A DNA stretch of 64,000 bases from Nocardioides sp. Root1257 (lineage in GTDB: Bacteria > Actinomycetota > Actinomycetes > Propionibacteriales > Nocardioidaceae): NCBI RefSeq assembly GCF_001425175.1, contig NZ_LMDV01000002.1:53110-117109 (forward strand), given 5' to 3'. Positions 24,449 through 33,173 of this stretch are shown in pieces. Below the pieces are notes generated by a model. The model was not told the origin of the DNA. It worked only from the letters and a program-made list of their open reading frames with translations, and made no database searches. The position numbers and the translations under genes were made by a program. Numbering within the stretch: the first letter of the stretch is position 1; each line of letters starts with the position of its first letter.

Positions 24449-25165
24449 GTGACCACGACCGAGCACCACAGTCCCGAGGTCGACCCGCGCCTGGTCGCGG
24501 CGGACGCACGCAGCATCCTCGCCTGTCCGGCCAGCGTGAGCCTCGTCATCGAGGGCGAGGAGCACGCCGTCGGCGAGGACGAGCAGCTCGGCCTCACCGA
24601 CCACCGGGGTACGCCGACCTTCCTGTGCCCGGCCGACTCCCCCGTCGCCCGCGCCGGCGCGCAGCACAGCAGCGCACTGCTCACCGTGACGAGCGGGCTC
24701 GGTCCCCGCGGTGGACCCGAGCGCGGCGACACACTGACCCTCGCCGGTCGCCTCGAGCGCACCGGCTACGAGCAGTGCGACTGCTGCAACGAGGTGCGCC
24801 ACGTCGTGTCCCTGGACCTCAACTTCGTGCTCCTCGCCCGGGCCGAGCGCCAGCTGCGGGTGTCGCTGGACGAGTTCCGCAGCCGCGTCCACCACCTCAA
24901 CCGCGGGCACCTGCAGCGCTCCGTCGAGCACGCCAACGAGTGCCACCAGGACGAGCTCCGGCAGGCGATCGGCCTCGGCACCGGCACCCGCCAGGCCGAC
25001 GTCGTCGGCGTGCGCATCGCGCGCCTCTCCCCCGCCGACGTCAAGATCCAGTGGGTCGACGCCACCGGCGCCCACGAGCAGGTCATCGCGTTCGCGCGCA
25101 CCGCCCGCGACCTCACCGAGCTCGGGGACATGCTGCGACGAGGGCTGCACGCCGGCCTGTGCTGA
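24449..25165 (+). CDS. DUF2470 domain protein, HugZ-like split-barrel, iron regulated
   Basis: 238 residues. The N-terminal two thirds look like a flavin-reductase/PPOX split barrel ('GTPTFLCPADSPVARAGAQHSSALLTVTSGL'), and the C-terminal DUF2470 region carries 'HHLNRGHLQRSVEHANECH'. HugZ/HutZ proteins with this architecture bind or degrade heme. A CDCC cluster lies near residue 111. The iron box upstream fits a role in heme or siderophore iron use. Heme ligands cannot be assigned with certainty. Confidence 0.75.
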   Translation: MTTTEHHSPEVDPRLVAADARSILACPASVSLVIEGEEHAVGEDEQLGLTDHRGTPTFLCPADSPVARAGAQHSSALLTVTSGLGPRGGPERGDTLTLAGRLERTGYEQCDCCNEVRHVVSLDLNFVLLARAERQLRVSLDEFRSRVHHLNRGHLQRSVEHANECHQDELRQAIGLGTGTRQADVVGVRIARLSPADVKIQWVDATGAHEQVIAFARTARDLTELGDMLRRGLHAGLC

Positions 25166-25171
25166 GGGCCC

Positions 25172-25177
25172 TACCCT
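25172..25177 (+). promoter_or_regulatory. Leaderless -10 box for the MBL-fold hydrolase
   Basis: TACCCT is followed by 6 bases and the GTG at 25184, in the 18-bp gap after the DUF2470 gene. Confidence 0.5.
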
Positions 25178-25183
25178 GACCGG

Positions 25184-26044
25184 GTGACCTTCACCGAGAT
25201 CGCCGACCGGGTCTGGGTCGCGCGCTACGAGTGGTTCGACGTCAACGTGACGCTCGTCGGTGGCGACCGGGGCCTGCTGGTCGTCGACACGCACGCGTCC
25301 GAGCTGGCCGCCCGCGCGGTCATCGACGACGTACGACGGCTCGGTGCCGGCAGCGTGGTCGGGGTGGTCAACACGCACGAGCACTTCGACCACACCTTCG
25401 GCAACGGCGCGTTCCGTGCGGCGTACGGCGACGTCCCGATCCACGCGCACGAGGTGGCCGTGGCGCGGACGGTGTCGGCGGGCGAGCGGATCAAGGGCCT
25501 GTACGACGAGGAGCCGGACGACCCGCACCGTGACGAGGTGCGGGCGACCGAGATCGTGCCCGCCGACCACCCCTTCTCGTCCGCGGTCGCGCTCGACCTC
25601 GGGGACCGGATGGTCGAGCTGGTGCACCCCGGCCGCGGCCACACCGGCGGCGACCTGGTGCTCCGCGTGCCCGACGCCGACGTGCTGCTGGCCGGCGACC
25701 TCATCGAGGAGTCGATGGCCCGCAACGGCGTGCCCGGGTTCGGCGAGGACTGCTACCCGATGGACTGGCCGCTCTCGCTCGACATCGTGCTCAGCCTGAG
25801 CACCTCGACGACCGTGGTCGTGCCCGGTCACGGCGCACCGGTCGACCGCGAGTTCGTCGAGGAGCAGCGCAACGCGATCGGCATCGTCGCGGAGACGATC
25901 CGCGACCTCGCCACCCGCGGCGTGCCGGTGGCCGAGGCGCTCGAGGCCGCCGAGTGGCCCTACCCCCGCGAGGAGCTGGCGGCCGCCGTACGTCGTGGCT
26001 ACGACCAGCTCCCGCGCAGCCAGAAGCGGTTGCCGCTGGTGTGA
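25184..26044 (+). CDS. Metallo-beta-lactamase-fold hydrolase
   Basis: 286 residues. The metal motif THEHFDH gives His65, His67, Asp69 and His70, with further ligands in 'HPGRGHTGGDLVL' and 'LLAGDLIEES' and 'VVPGHGAPVD'. This is a dinuclear metal hydrolase of the SoxH/quinoprotein-relay-like or generic MBL class, cytoplasmic as no signal is visible. The substrate cannot be told. The GTG start fits a TACCCT box 6 bases upstream. Confidence 0.88.
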   Translation: MTFTEIADRVWVARYEWFDVNVTLVGGDRGLLVVDTHASELAARAVIDDVRRLGAGSVVGVVNTHEHFDHTFGNGAFRAAYGDVPIHAHEVAVARTVSAGERIKGLYDEEPDDPHRDEVRATEIVPADHPFSSAVALDLGDRMVELVHPGRGHTGGDLVLRVPDADVLLAGDLIEESMARNGVPGFGEDCYPMDWPLSLDIVLSLSTSTTVVVPGHGAPVDREFVEEQRNAIGIVAETIRDLATRGVPVAEALEAAEWPYPREELAAAVRRGYDQLPRSQKRLPLV

Positions 26045-26061
26045 GCGGGTACCTGGTGGTC

Positions 26062-26253
26062 ATGAGCGACGACCAGCCCACCCACGCCATCGAGGACGAG
26101 GACCTCCCCGAGGACCTCCAGCCCACCGACGACAACCCGCTCGCCAAGCCGCTGACCGACGAGGACGACCCGAAGTCGCCCGAGGAGCTCGACGTGCTCG
26201 GCGGCAAGACCGCCGACGACTCGCAGGGTGACGAACCCGACTCCGACGACTGA
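26062..26253 (+). CDS. Small highly acidic protein of unknown function
   Basis: 63 residues, with more than a third Asp or Glu ('AIEDEDLPEDLQPTDDNPLAKPLTDEDDPKSPEELD'), no hydrophobic segment and probably disordered. The ATG follows a weak GGTGGT stretch 17 bases after the hydrolase stop. Codon use matches the neighbours, which supports a real gene, but no family is recognised. Confidence 0.55.
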   Translation: MSDDQPTHAIEDEDLPEDLQPTDDNPLAKPLTDEDDPKSPEELDVLGGKTADDSQGDEPDSDD

Positions 26254-26288
26254 CGGCGCGCCCCCACGGCCTTGTCGGTGGCGCCGCC

Positions 26289-26294
26289 TAGCGT
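26289..26294 (+). promoter_or_regulatory. Leaderless -10 box for the DUF3097 gene
   Basis: TAGCGT is followed by 7 bases and GTG at 26302, the same layout as before the ECF sigma gene at 15939. Confidence 0.5.
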
Positions 26295-26301
26295 GACGCG
26301 G

Positions 26302-27150
26302 GTGAGCACCCACGACCGCTACGGCACCGACGTCCTGGCCACCGACTGGCGCGCGCCCAAGCGGGGCCGCGCCGTCGAGGCACCGGCCGAGATCGGGGCG
26401 GTCGTCGAGGAGGTCACCACCGACTGGGTCGGTGAGATCGTCGCCGTCGACCGCGACCTGCACACGCTCACCCTCGAGGACCGGCGCGGCAAGCGCCGCA
26501 CCTTCCCGCTCGGGCCGGGCTTCCTGCTCGAGGGGCGCCCCGTGATCCTCACGGCGCCGGTGCGCGGCGCCGCGCCCGCCCGGCCGACGCGCACGGCGTC
26601 CGGCTCGGTCGCCGTCCACGACGCGAAGGCCCGGGTGGCACGCGCGAGCCGGATCTTCGTCGAGGGCCGGCACGACGCCGAGCTGGTCGAGAAGGTGTGG
26701 GGCGACGACCTGCGGGTCGAGGGCGTCGTGGTCGAGTTCCTCGGCGGCGTCGACGACCTGGCCGAGCACCTGCGCGACTTCCGTCCCGGCCCGGAGCGCA
26801 AGGTCGGCGTCCTGGTCGACCACCTGGTGCCCGGCTCCAAGGAGAGCCGGATCGCCCAGGGCATCGCGAAGTCCCCGGTCGGCAAGCACGTGCTGATCGT
26901 CGGCCACCCCTTCATCGACATCTGGGCCGCCGTGAAGCCGGAGCGGCTCGGGCTCCAGCGCTGGCCCGACGTACCGCGCACCATCGAGTGGAAGAAGGGT
27001 GTCTGCCAGCAGCTCGGCTGGCCGCACCGCGACCAGGCCGACACCGCCCGCGCCTGGCAGCACATCCTCAGCCGGGTCTCCTCGTACCAGGACCTCGACC
27101 CGGCCCTGCTGGGCAGGGTCGAGGAGCTCATCGACTTCGTGACGGAGTAG
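26302..27150 (+). CDS. DUF3097 family protein with TOPRIM-like core
   Basis: 282 residues of an actinobacterial family of unknown role. After an N-terminal small barrel (about 15-85) comes 'RIFVEGRHDAELVEKVWGDDL', then 'VVVEFLGGVDDL' and 'KVGVLVDHLVPGSKESRIA'. The acidic residue after a strand followed by 'D.D/DH...GSKE' is reminiscent of TOPRIM domains of RNase M5, DnaG and OLD proteins. I therefore infer a metal-dependent nucleic-acid enzyme, without direct evidence. The GTG start fits a TAGCGT box 7 bases upstream. Confidence 0.8.
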   Translation: MSTHDRYGTDVLATDWRAPKRGRAVEAPAEIGAVVEEVTTDWVGEIVAVDRDLHTLTLEDRRGKRRTFPLGPGFLLEGRPVILTAPVRGAAPARPTRTASGSVAVHDAKARVARASRIFVEGRHDAELVEKVWGDDLRVEGVVVEFLGGVDDLAEHLRDFRPGPERKVGVLVDHLVPGSKESRIAQGIAKSPVGKHVLIVGHPFIDIWAAVKPERLGLQRWPDVPRTIEWKKGVCQQLGWPHRDQADTARAWQHILSRVSSYQDLDPALLGRVEELIDFVTE

Positions 27151-27218
27151 TCGCCTTCGAGGTCCACGTCGCCGCGCGTTCCGTCCGCTCGGCGACACGG
27201 GACTGGTTGACTTCCGCC

Positions 27219-27875
27219 ATGGACTGGCCGCTGCTCGCCGCGCTCGACACCGAGGAGCGCGAGCGCGTGCTGCGGGCCGCCCGCCGACGCAGCTACGCCC
27301 GCGGCGACGTCCTGGTCCACGAGGGCGAGCCCTCCGACAGCCTGCACATGGTCGCGACCGGACGGCTCGCCGTCCGCGTCTCCACGCCCGACGGCGAGCA
27401 CGCGACGATCAACCTGCTCGGCCCGGGCGACTACTTCGGTGAGCTGTCGCTGCTCGAGGGCCGGCCGTCGGTGCGCTCGGCGACGATCGTCGCGCTCGAG
27501 CCGGCGGAGACGCTCAGCCTGTCGGCGGGCGAGTTCCGCGACCTCCGGACCCGGCACCGGGCCGCCGACCAGCTGCTGCTCACGCTGATGGCCCGGCGGA
27601 TCGACGAGCTGTCGGCGCGGTTGCTCGAGGCGACGTACGACGGCCTCGACAGACGGGTGGAGCGGCGGCTGCACGAGCTCGCCGACCTCTACGGCCCGGA
27701 CGGCGGTCCGGCCACCGTGCCGCTCACCCAGGAGCACCTCGCCGAGCTCGTCGGCGGCACCCGACCCAGCGTCAACCAGGTGCTGCAGCGGCTGGTGGCC
27801 GAGGGCGTCGTCGAGCTCGGGCGGGGCCGGGTCGTCGTGGTCGACCGCGCCCGGCTCGTGGACCGTCTGGGGTGA
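27219..27875 (+). CDS. Crp/Fnr family transcription regulator
   Basis: 218 residues. The cyclic-nucleotide-binding domain (about 5-115) has a phosphate-binding cassette 'FGELSLLEGRPSVRSAT' at 73-89 with the Glu and Arg needed for cyclic nucleotide phosphate contact. The C-terminal winged helix is at about 145-205 ('TQEHLAELVGGTRPSVNQVLQRL'). It probably senses cAMP or a related nucleotide. It is convergent, 9 bases apart, with a large gene for a class III nucleotide cyclase, which suggests a linked signalling circuit. Confidence 0.9.
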   Translation: MDWPLLAALDTEERERVLRAARRRSYARGDVLVHEGEPSDSLHMVATGRLAVRVSTPDGEHATINLLGPGDYFGELSLLEGRPSVRSATIVALEPAETLSLSAGEFRDLRTRHRAADQLLLTLMARRIDELSARLLEATYDGLDRRVERRLHELADLYGPDGGPATVPLTQEHLAELVGGTRPSVNQVLQRLVAEGVVELGRGRVVVVDRARLVDRLG

Positions 27876-27884
27876 CAGCCCGGG

Positions 27885-30800
27885 TCAGGCGGGCAGGCCG
27901 GCCAGGGCGAGGTCGAGGGCCGCGGACCAGCTGACGGCGCCGAGGGCGTCGAACGTCGCCCGCGCCTCCTGCGCGAGGGCCGCCGCGTCGACGGTGCGGC
28001 CGACCCGCTGCAGCACCACGGCCAGGTCGGCGCGGCTCTGCGCGACCATCGGCGGCGAGCCCCACTGCGTCGCGACGTCGATCGCCTGCCGCAGGAGGGT
28101 CTCCGCACCGACGAGGTCACCGGCGTCGGCGGCCTGCAGGGCGCCGAGCCGGTCGCGCTGGGCGCGCACCCCGAGCGGGATCCCACTGCCGCGGTGGTCG
28201 TCGACGATCCCGAGGAGACCGGCGATCGCGTCCTGGTCGCCGTCGGCCCACGCGGTCTCGGTCGCGACCTGCCAGATGACCGTGAAGTCGTCGTACAGCG
28301 AGGCGGCGGCGTACGCCGTCTCGACGGCGCGCAGCGCGAGCGCACCGGCCGGGCGGCCGACGGCCAGGGCGTCGAGCGCGCGCAGCAGCTCGAGGAAGCA
28401 GCGCAGGGAGAGGTCGTCGCCGGCGTACTCGTCGTTGTCGAGGTCGTCGGCCAGCTGCCACTCCTGCCCACGCGCCAGCATGATCCGGGCCCGCGCCAGC
28501 TCCACCAGGAGCGGCTCGGAGGCGGGGTCGTCGACGATCGTCAGCGCGTCGTCCCAGTCCCCGGTGAGGGTCCAGGTGAGCGCCATGTTGGAGGCGGCGA
28601 TGGCCAGCGCCAGGTGGGAGCCCGCCTGGCGGCCGACCGCGAGCGCCTCGGCGCCGAAGGCCGCGCCCCGGCCGAGGTCGTCGGGTGACCACGCGACGTT
28701 GAGGTTGATCAGGGAGCGGGTCAGCGTCGGCAGCAGGTGGCGACGGCGCGAGACCTCGGCGGCCGCCTCGAAGAGGACGCGACCCACCCCGCGGGAGCCG
28801 GTGACCATGTAGTGCAGCGCGAGGCCGACGTAGGCCTCCGCGATCCGGGACTCGTCGCCGATCAGCTCGGCCAGGCGCATCTGGTCGGCCACCTCGTCGC
28901 CGAACGCGTCGCTGGTGCGGAGCTTGATCTGGATCAGGGTCTGGGCGAGGTCGAGCAGCACCGGAGCGGCGTCGTCGCGGTCGCGCAGCGCGTCGTACCG
29001 CTCCCGCGCCATGACCAGGGAGGACTCGTAGTCGAGCCGGCCGACCGCCAGGGCGTGGGCCAGGACGCTGACGGCGGCGCCGGCGCGCAGGTCGTCGCCG
29101 AGCGCGTCGAAGGCGTCGCGCGCCGACGCGGCGGGGGCGATCGCGGCGGCCGCGTCGGACGTGTCGCGCAGCGCCCGCGCGAGCTCGAGCTCGAGGTCCG
29201 CGCGCGCCGCCGGCTCCGTCGTGCGGGCCAGCGCGACCCGCAGGTTGCCGGCCGCCTCGGCCGGGGCACCCAGGCCGCGGGCGCGGGCGGCGGCCCGGCG
29301 GAGCAGGTCCACGGCCCGCTCGGTGAGCAGGGCGACGTCGTCGTCCTCGGGGACGGCGTCGATGGCCTCGAGGTGGTGCTGCGCGGCGATGGCGGCGGTC
29401 TCGTCCGCGGCGTCCACGTCGTCCTCGAGCAGCGCCACGACGGCGAGGTGACCGGCCTTGCGGTCGCGACGCGACAGCGTGCCGTAGGCGACCTGCCGCA
29501 CGACCACCTGGACGAACTGGTAGAGCCCGACCTCGGCGCTGAACCGGTTCGTCTCCTGGCGGAGCAGCTGGAGCCGCACCAGGGAGGCGAGCGCGGCGTC
29601 GACGTCCGGGACGTCGGGGCACAGGGCCGCGATCAGGTCGTGCGAGAACGAGCGACCGACGACGCTCGCGCGGTCCAGCACCCGGCGCTCGGCGGGCGAG
29701 AGCGTGTCGAGCCGGGCCGCGATCAGGGCCTGCAGCGAGGCGGGGGCGCCGATGTCGTCGAGGTCGAGGGTGCCCTCGCCGGTGAAGACGTACTGCCCGC
29801 CGCGGGGCACCACCAGGTCGCGGTCGATCAGCGAGCGCACCGTCTCGACGGCGAACAGCGGGATGCCCTCCGCACGCTGCACGAGCGAGTCGCGGGCGTC
29901 GTCGTCGAGACCGGCGACCAGTCCGTCGAGGAGCTGGCCCATCTCCCGCGGCGCGAGGGCGTCGAGGTGGACGACCGCCGTACGACGGTGGGTGGCGAGC
30001 CACGGGTTCGCCTCGATCAGGCCGGGGCGGGTGAGCAGCACGACGAAGCACGGGAAGTCGCCCGCGGACAGCAGGTGCTCGAGGAACAGCAGCAGCCCGT
30101 CGTCGGCGTGCTGGGCGTCGTCGATCAGCAGGCTGACGGGGATGCCGTCCTCGCTGACCCGCAGGAGGAACGCCGTCCACGCCGCGAAGAGGTCCTCACG
30201 CGGGAACGTGCCGGTGCCGGCGACCCCGAGCAGGGTCGCGAGCCGCGGCTCGAGCCAGGCTCGCTCGTCGGCGTCGTCGACGAGGTGGTCGAGCCCGGAG
30301 GAGAGCAGGCTCGCCTGGTCGTCGACGTCCGCGTCACCGACGACGATCTGCAGCCGCGCGCGGATCGCCTCGGCCAGGGCGGAGAACGCGACGCCCTCGC
30401 CGTACGAGAGGCACCGGGTGGAGTGCCAGCGGACGTCGGCGCTCAGGCCGTCGACGTACTTCTCGAACTCCCAAGCCATCCGGGACTTGCCGACGCCGGC
30501 CTCGCCGTCGAGCACGAGCAGCGCGGGCAGGCCGGACTCCTCGACCCGGTGGAAGTGCTCCTTGAGCAGCCGCAGCTCGCGGTCGCGCGCCACCAGCGGC
30601 GCCTCGAGGCCGTCGGCGCGCTGGGCACCGCCGACCGCGGCGACGACCGCGCGCACGGACCAGAGCGGCACCGGCTCGGCCTTGCCCTTCATCGGGTGGC
30701 TGCCGACGTCGAGGTAGGTGATGGCCGACGACGTGAGCAGCCGCGTCGTCTCGTCGACCCAGACCTGGCCGGGCGTCGCGGCGGACTGGACCCGGGCCGC

Positions 30801-31391
30801 CGTGTTGACCGCGTCGCCGGCGACCATGCCCTGCTGCTGGGCGCCGACGGTGACGGCGACCTCGCCGGTCACGATGCCGACCCGCATCGCGAGCTCGGGC
30901 ACACCGATCTCGGCGCCGAGGACGGGGACGACGTTGGCGAGCTCGAGGCCGGCGCGCACGGCGCGCTCGGCGTCGTCCTCGTGGGCCGTCGGGACTCCCC
31001 ACACCGCCATCACGGCATCGCCGATGAACTTCTCGACGGTGCCGCCGTAGCGGGCGATGATCGCGCGGCACTCCTCGAAGTAGCGCGAGAGCAGCTCGCG
31101 CACCTCCTCGTGGTCGCGGGTCTCCGAGAGCGACGTGAAGCCGACGAGGTCCCCGAAGAGGACGCTGGTGATCCGGCGGGACGCGACCGGCTGTGCGACG
31201 GACGCGGCGTCGGCGCCCAGGTCGTGGCCGCAGCCGCTGCAGAACCTCGCCCCCGTGACGACGGCGGTGCCGCAGGTCGGGCACGAGGCGGGGAGCAGCG
31301 GCGTACCGCACGAGAAGCAGAAGCGCGCCCCGACCGGCTGTCCCGGCACCCCGCAGCTGCCACAGCTCGTCACCCGGACAGGATCGCGCAT
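27885..31391 (-). CDS. Class III adenylate/guanylate cyclase with zinc ribbons, ATPase and TPR-like repeats
   Basis: 1168 residues. Two N-terminal zinc ribbons (four CxxC pairs, residues 10-54) precede a cyclase domain (about 73-245). All key residues are present: metal Asp81 and Asp125, purine-selecting Lys121 and Asp193 (adenylate-type), transition-state Asn196 and Arg200. An AAA/AfsR-type ATPase follows, with Walker A GEAGVGKS at 296-303 and Walker B 'VSLLIDDAQHAD'. The last 600 residues are helical TPR-like repeats. It is probably an active, ATPase-regulated adenylate cyclase. The ATG at 31391 is chosen for the GGAGG upstream. It lies 43 bases after an MFS-cNMP fusion gene, likely in the same operon. 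Confidence 0.88.
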   Translation of the reverse strand: MRDPVRVTSCGSCGVPGQPVGARFCFSCGTPLLPASCPTCGTAVVTGARFCSGCGHDLGADAASVAQPVASRRITSVLFGDLVGFTSLSETRDHEEVRELLSRYFEECRAIIARYGGTVEKFIGDAVMAVWGVPTAHEDDAERAVRAGLELANVVPVLGAEIGVPELAMRVGIVTGEVAVTVGAQQQGMVAGDAVNTAARVQSAATPGQVWVDETTRLLTSSAITYLDVGSHPMKGKAEPVPLWSVRAVVAAVGGAQRADGLEAPLVARDRELRLLKEHFHRVEESGLPALLVLDGEAGVGKSRMAWEFEKYVDGLSADVRWHSTRCLSYGEGVAFSALAEAIRARLQIVVGDADVDDQASLLSSGLDHLVDDADERAWLEPRLATLLGVAGTGTFPREDLFAAWTAFLLRVSEDGIPVSLLIDDAQHADDGLLLFLEHLLSAGDFPCFVVLLTRPGLIEANPWLATHRRTAVVHLDALAPREMGQLLDGLVAGLDDDARDSLVQRAEGIPLFAVETVRSLIDRDLVVPRGGQYVFTGEGTLDLDDIGAPASLQALIAARLDTLSPAERRVLDRASVVGRSFSHDLIAALCPDVPDVDAALASLVRLQLLRQETNRFSAEVGLYQFVQVVVRQVAYGTLSRRDRKAGHLAVVALLEDDVDAADETAAIAAQHHLEAIDAVPEDDDVALLTERAVDLLRRAAARARGLGAPAEAAGNLRVALARTTEPAARADLELELARALRDTSDAAAAIAPAASARDAFDALGDDLRAGAAVSVLAHALAVGRLDYESSLVMARERYDALRDRDDAAPVLLDLAQTLIQIKLRTSDAFGDEVADQMRLAELIGDESRIAEAYVGLALHYMVTGSRGVGRVLFEAAAEVSRRRHLLPTLTRSLINLNVAWSPDDLGRGAAFGAEALAVGRQAGSHLALAIAASNMALTWTLTGDWDDALTIVDDPASEPLLVELARARIMLARGQEWQLADDLDNDEYAGDDLSLRCFLELLRALDALAVGRPAGALALRAVETAYAAASLYDDFTVIWQVATETAWADGDQDAIAGLLGIVDDHRGSGIPLGVRAQRDRLGALQAADAGDLVGAETLLRQAIDVATQWGSPPMVAQSRADLAVVLQRVGRTVDAAALAQEARATFDALGAVSWSAALDLALAGLPA

Positions 31392-31434
31392 CGCCGCGGT
31401 CCGCGCCTCCGAATCACGCATCGCGGACAGCCCG

Positions 31435-33066
31435 TCAGACGCCGAGCCGGCGCGCGACGACGTCCTCGGCGGCCCGCGCGGACTCGCGCACCCCCGCCAC
31501 CGCCTGCAGGAAGTCGGCGCGCGCGAGCCCCAGGAGGAGGACGTCGGTGGCGGCGGTCACCGACGCCGTGCGCGGGACGTCGCGCAGCAGCGCGATCTCG
31601 CCGAAGTAGTCGCCGGTCCGCTCGGTGCGCAGCCGCTCCCCCTCCCGGGTGACGTCGACGGCGCCCGAGGCGATCACGTAGAACCGGTCCGCGCTCTCGC
31701 CCTCGGTCAGGATCCGATCGCCGGCGGCGAACCGCGTGGGCTCCAGGCTGCGGGCGAGCGACTCCACGGTCGGGGCGGGCAGCGGGGCGAACAGGTCCAG
31801 CGAGCGCAGCAGCTCCACGTGCTCGGGCTCGCTCAGGCGGTCGTCGAGCCGGCGGAGCCGGGGCAGCAGGACCACGACCAGCGCGGTCACCAGGCCGCCG
31901 AGCAGCCCCATCGCCGGCCGCACCCCGACGAGGTGCACGAGCACGGGCGCGACGACCGAGCCGAGCGCCATCGAGGCGATCAGCGCGCTCTCCACGGCCG
32001 AGAAGACCCGCGAGAGGACCTGCTCCGGCGCCAGCCGCTGCGGGATGGTGTCGAGTCCGAGGTTGACCCACGGGTCCGAGAGGCCGATGGACGCGAGCGC
32101 CGCCACGGCGGTCACCGGCGAGGGGAAGAGCGCCATCGCGATGATCGGGAGCGCCCACCCGAGCACGCCGTACGCCATGTCGCGGGCGAGCCGGCCGCGG
32201 CCGACGCGGGTGAGGAGCAGGAGTCCGCCTACGACGGTGCCGACGCCCATCACGGAGTTGAGGTACCCGACGCCGGAGGGACCGGTGCCGAGCTCGTCCA
32301 CCGCGACGATCACGAGGAAGACGGTGAGCGCGCCCCAGAGCATGCCCTGGGCGGCGGCCAGGGTGGCGACCGCACCGAGGTCCCGGTTGCGACCGAGCTC
32401 GACGAAGCCGACGGTCACCTCGCGCACGAAGCCGTCGCCCTCCTCGGGCTCGTCCTCGTCCGCGTCGGTGTCCGCATCGGCAGCCGGCGGCACGCGTACG
32501 GCGGCGACCAGGGCCAGCGACCAGACGAACGTGGCGGCGTTGAGCCAGAGCACGAGCTGGACGTCGAAGGTGGCGACCAGCAGCGCACCGAGCGCCGGTC
32601 CCGCGAACATGGAGACGGTCTCGAGGTTGGAGGAGACGGCGTTGGCCGCGGTCAGCTCGGCGGGGCCGTCGACCAGCCGCGGCACCAGGCCCGCCTGGGC
32701 CGAGCGGAACGACGCACCGACGCCGACGGCGGCCAGCGTCGCGACGTACACCGCGAGGTCGGGCCCGCCGACCCCGATCGTCACCGCGGCGGCACCGACG
32801 AGCGCCGCGCGGATCGCGTCCACGCTCATCATGTAGTGCTTGCGCGAGACCCGGTCGGCGACGGTCGCTCCGATCGGCCCGGCGACCGCTCCGACGAGGA
32901 ACCGGAGCGCGAGGTAGACGCCGACCGCGGTGGCGCCGCCGGCCGTGTAGGCCCAGACGACGATCGCGGTCGAGTAGGCCCAGTCCCCCAGCGTCGAGCC
33001 GAAGAACGCGAGCTGGACGCGGCGCAGGGCGGGGTTGGCGAGGACCTGGACGATGGGCTTCGACAT
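31435..33066 (-). CDS. MFS transporter fused to a cyclic-nucleotide-binding domain
   Basis: 543 residues. About residues 1-405 form a 12-helix MFS domain of the MFS_3/enterobactin-exporter type, with an acidic cytoplasmic loop near residue 205. Residues about 415-525 are a cyclic-nucleotide-binding domain with a canonical phosphate-binding cassette FGEIALLRDVPRTASV. Transport may thus be gated by cAMP. The ATG at 33066 has GGAGG upstream. The next gene on the strand encodes a predicted adenylate cyclase, giving a plausible producer and receiver pair. The substrate is unknown. Confidence 0.88.
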   Translation of the reverse strand: MSKPIVQVLANPALRRVQLAFFGSTLGDWAYSTAIVVWAYTAGGATAVGVYLALRFLVGAVAGPIGATVADRVSRKHYMMSVDAIRAALVGAAAVTIGVGGPDLAVYVATLAAVGVGASFRSAQAGLVPRLVDGPAELTAANAVSSNLETVSMFAGPALGALLVATFDVQLVLWLNAATFVWSLALVAAVRVPPAADADTDADEDEPEEGDGFVREVTVGFVELGRNRDLGAVATLAAAQGMLWGALTVFLVIVAVDELGTGPSGVGYLNSVMGVGTVVGGLLLLTRVGRGRLARDMAYGVLGWALPIIAMALFPSPVTAVAALASIGLSDPWVNLGLDTIPQRLAPEQVLSRVFSAVESALIASMALGSVVAPVLVHLVGVRPAMGLLGGLVTALVVVLLPRLRRLDDRLSEPEHVELLRSLDLFAPLPAPTVESLARSLEPTRFAAGDRILTEGESADRFYVIASGAVDVTREGERLRTERTGDYFGEIALLRDVPRTASVTAATDVLLLGLARADFLQAVAGVRESARAAEDVVARRLGV

Positions 33067-33173
33067 GACGAACCTCCGTGGCTCCGAGCGCGCCCGGTGC
33101 GGGCGCACGCCGATCATGGAGCCGACGGAGGTCGTCGTTCTGTCTGCGTGCTGACAGAAGGGTCAGGCAGGTC

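Noticed and set aside
28737..31652. Long plus-strand open frame opposite the cyclase-ATPase
   Set aside because: Mirror of the real gene; composition is dominated by Arg, Gly, Val and Asp, with no ribosome site or family likeness.
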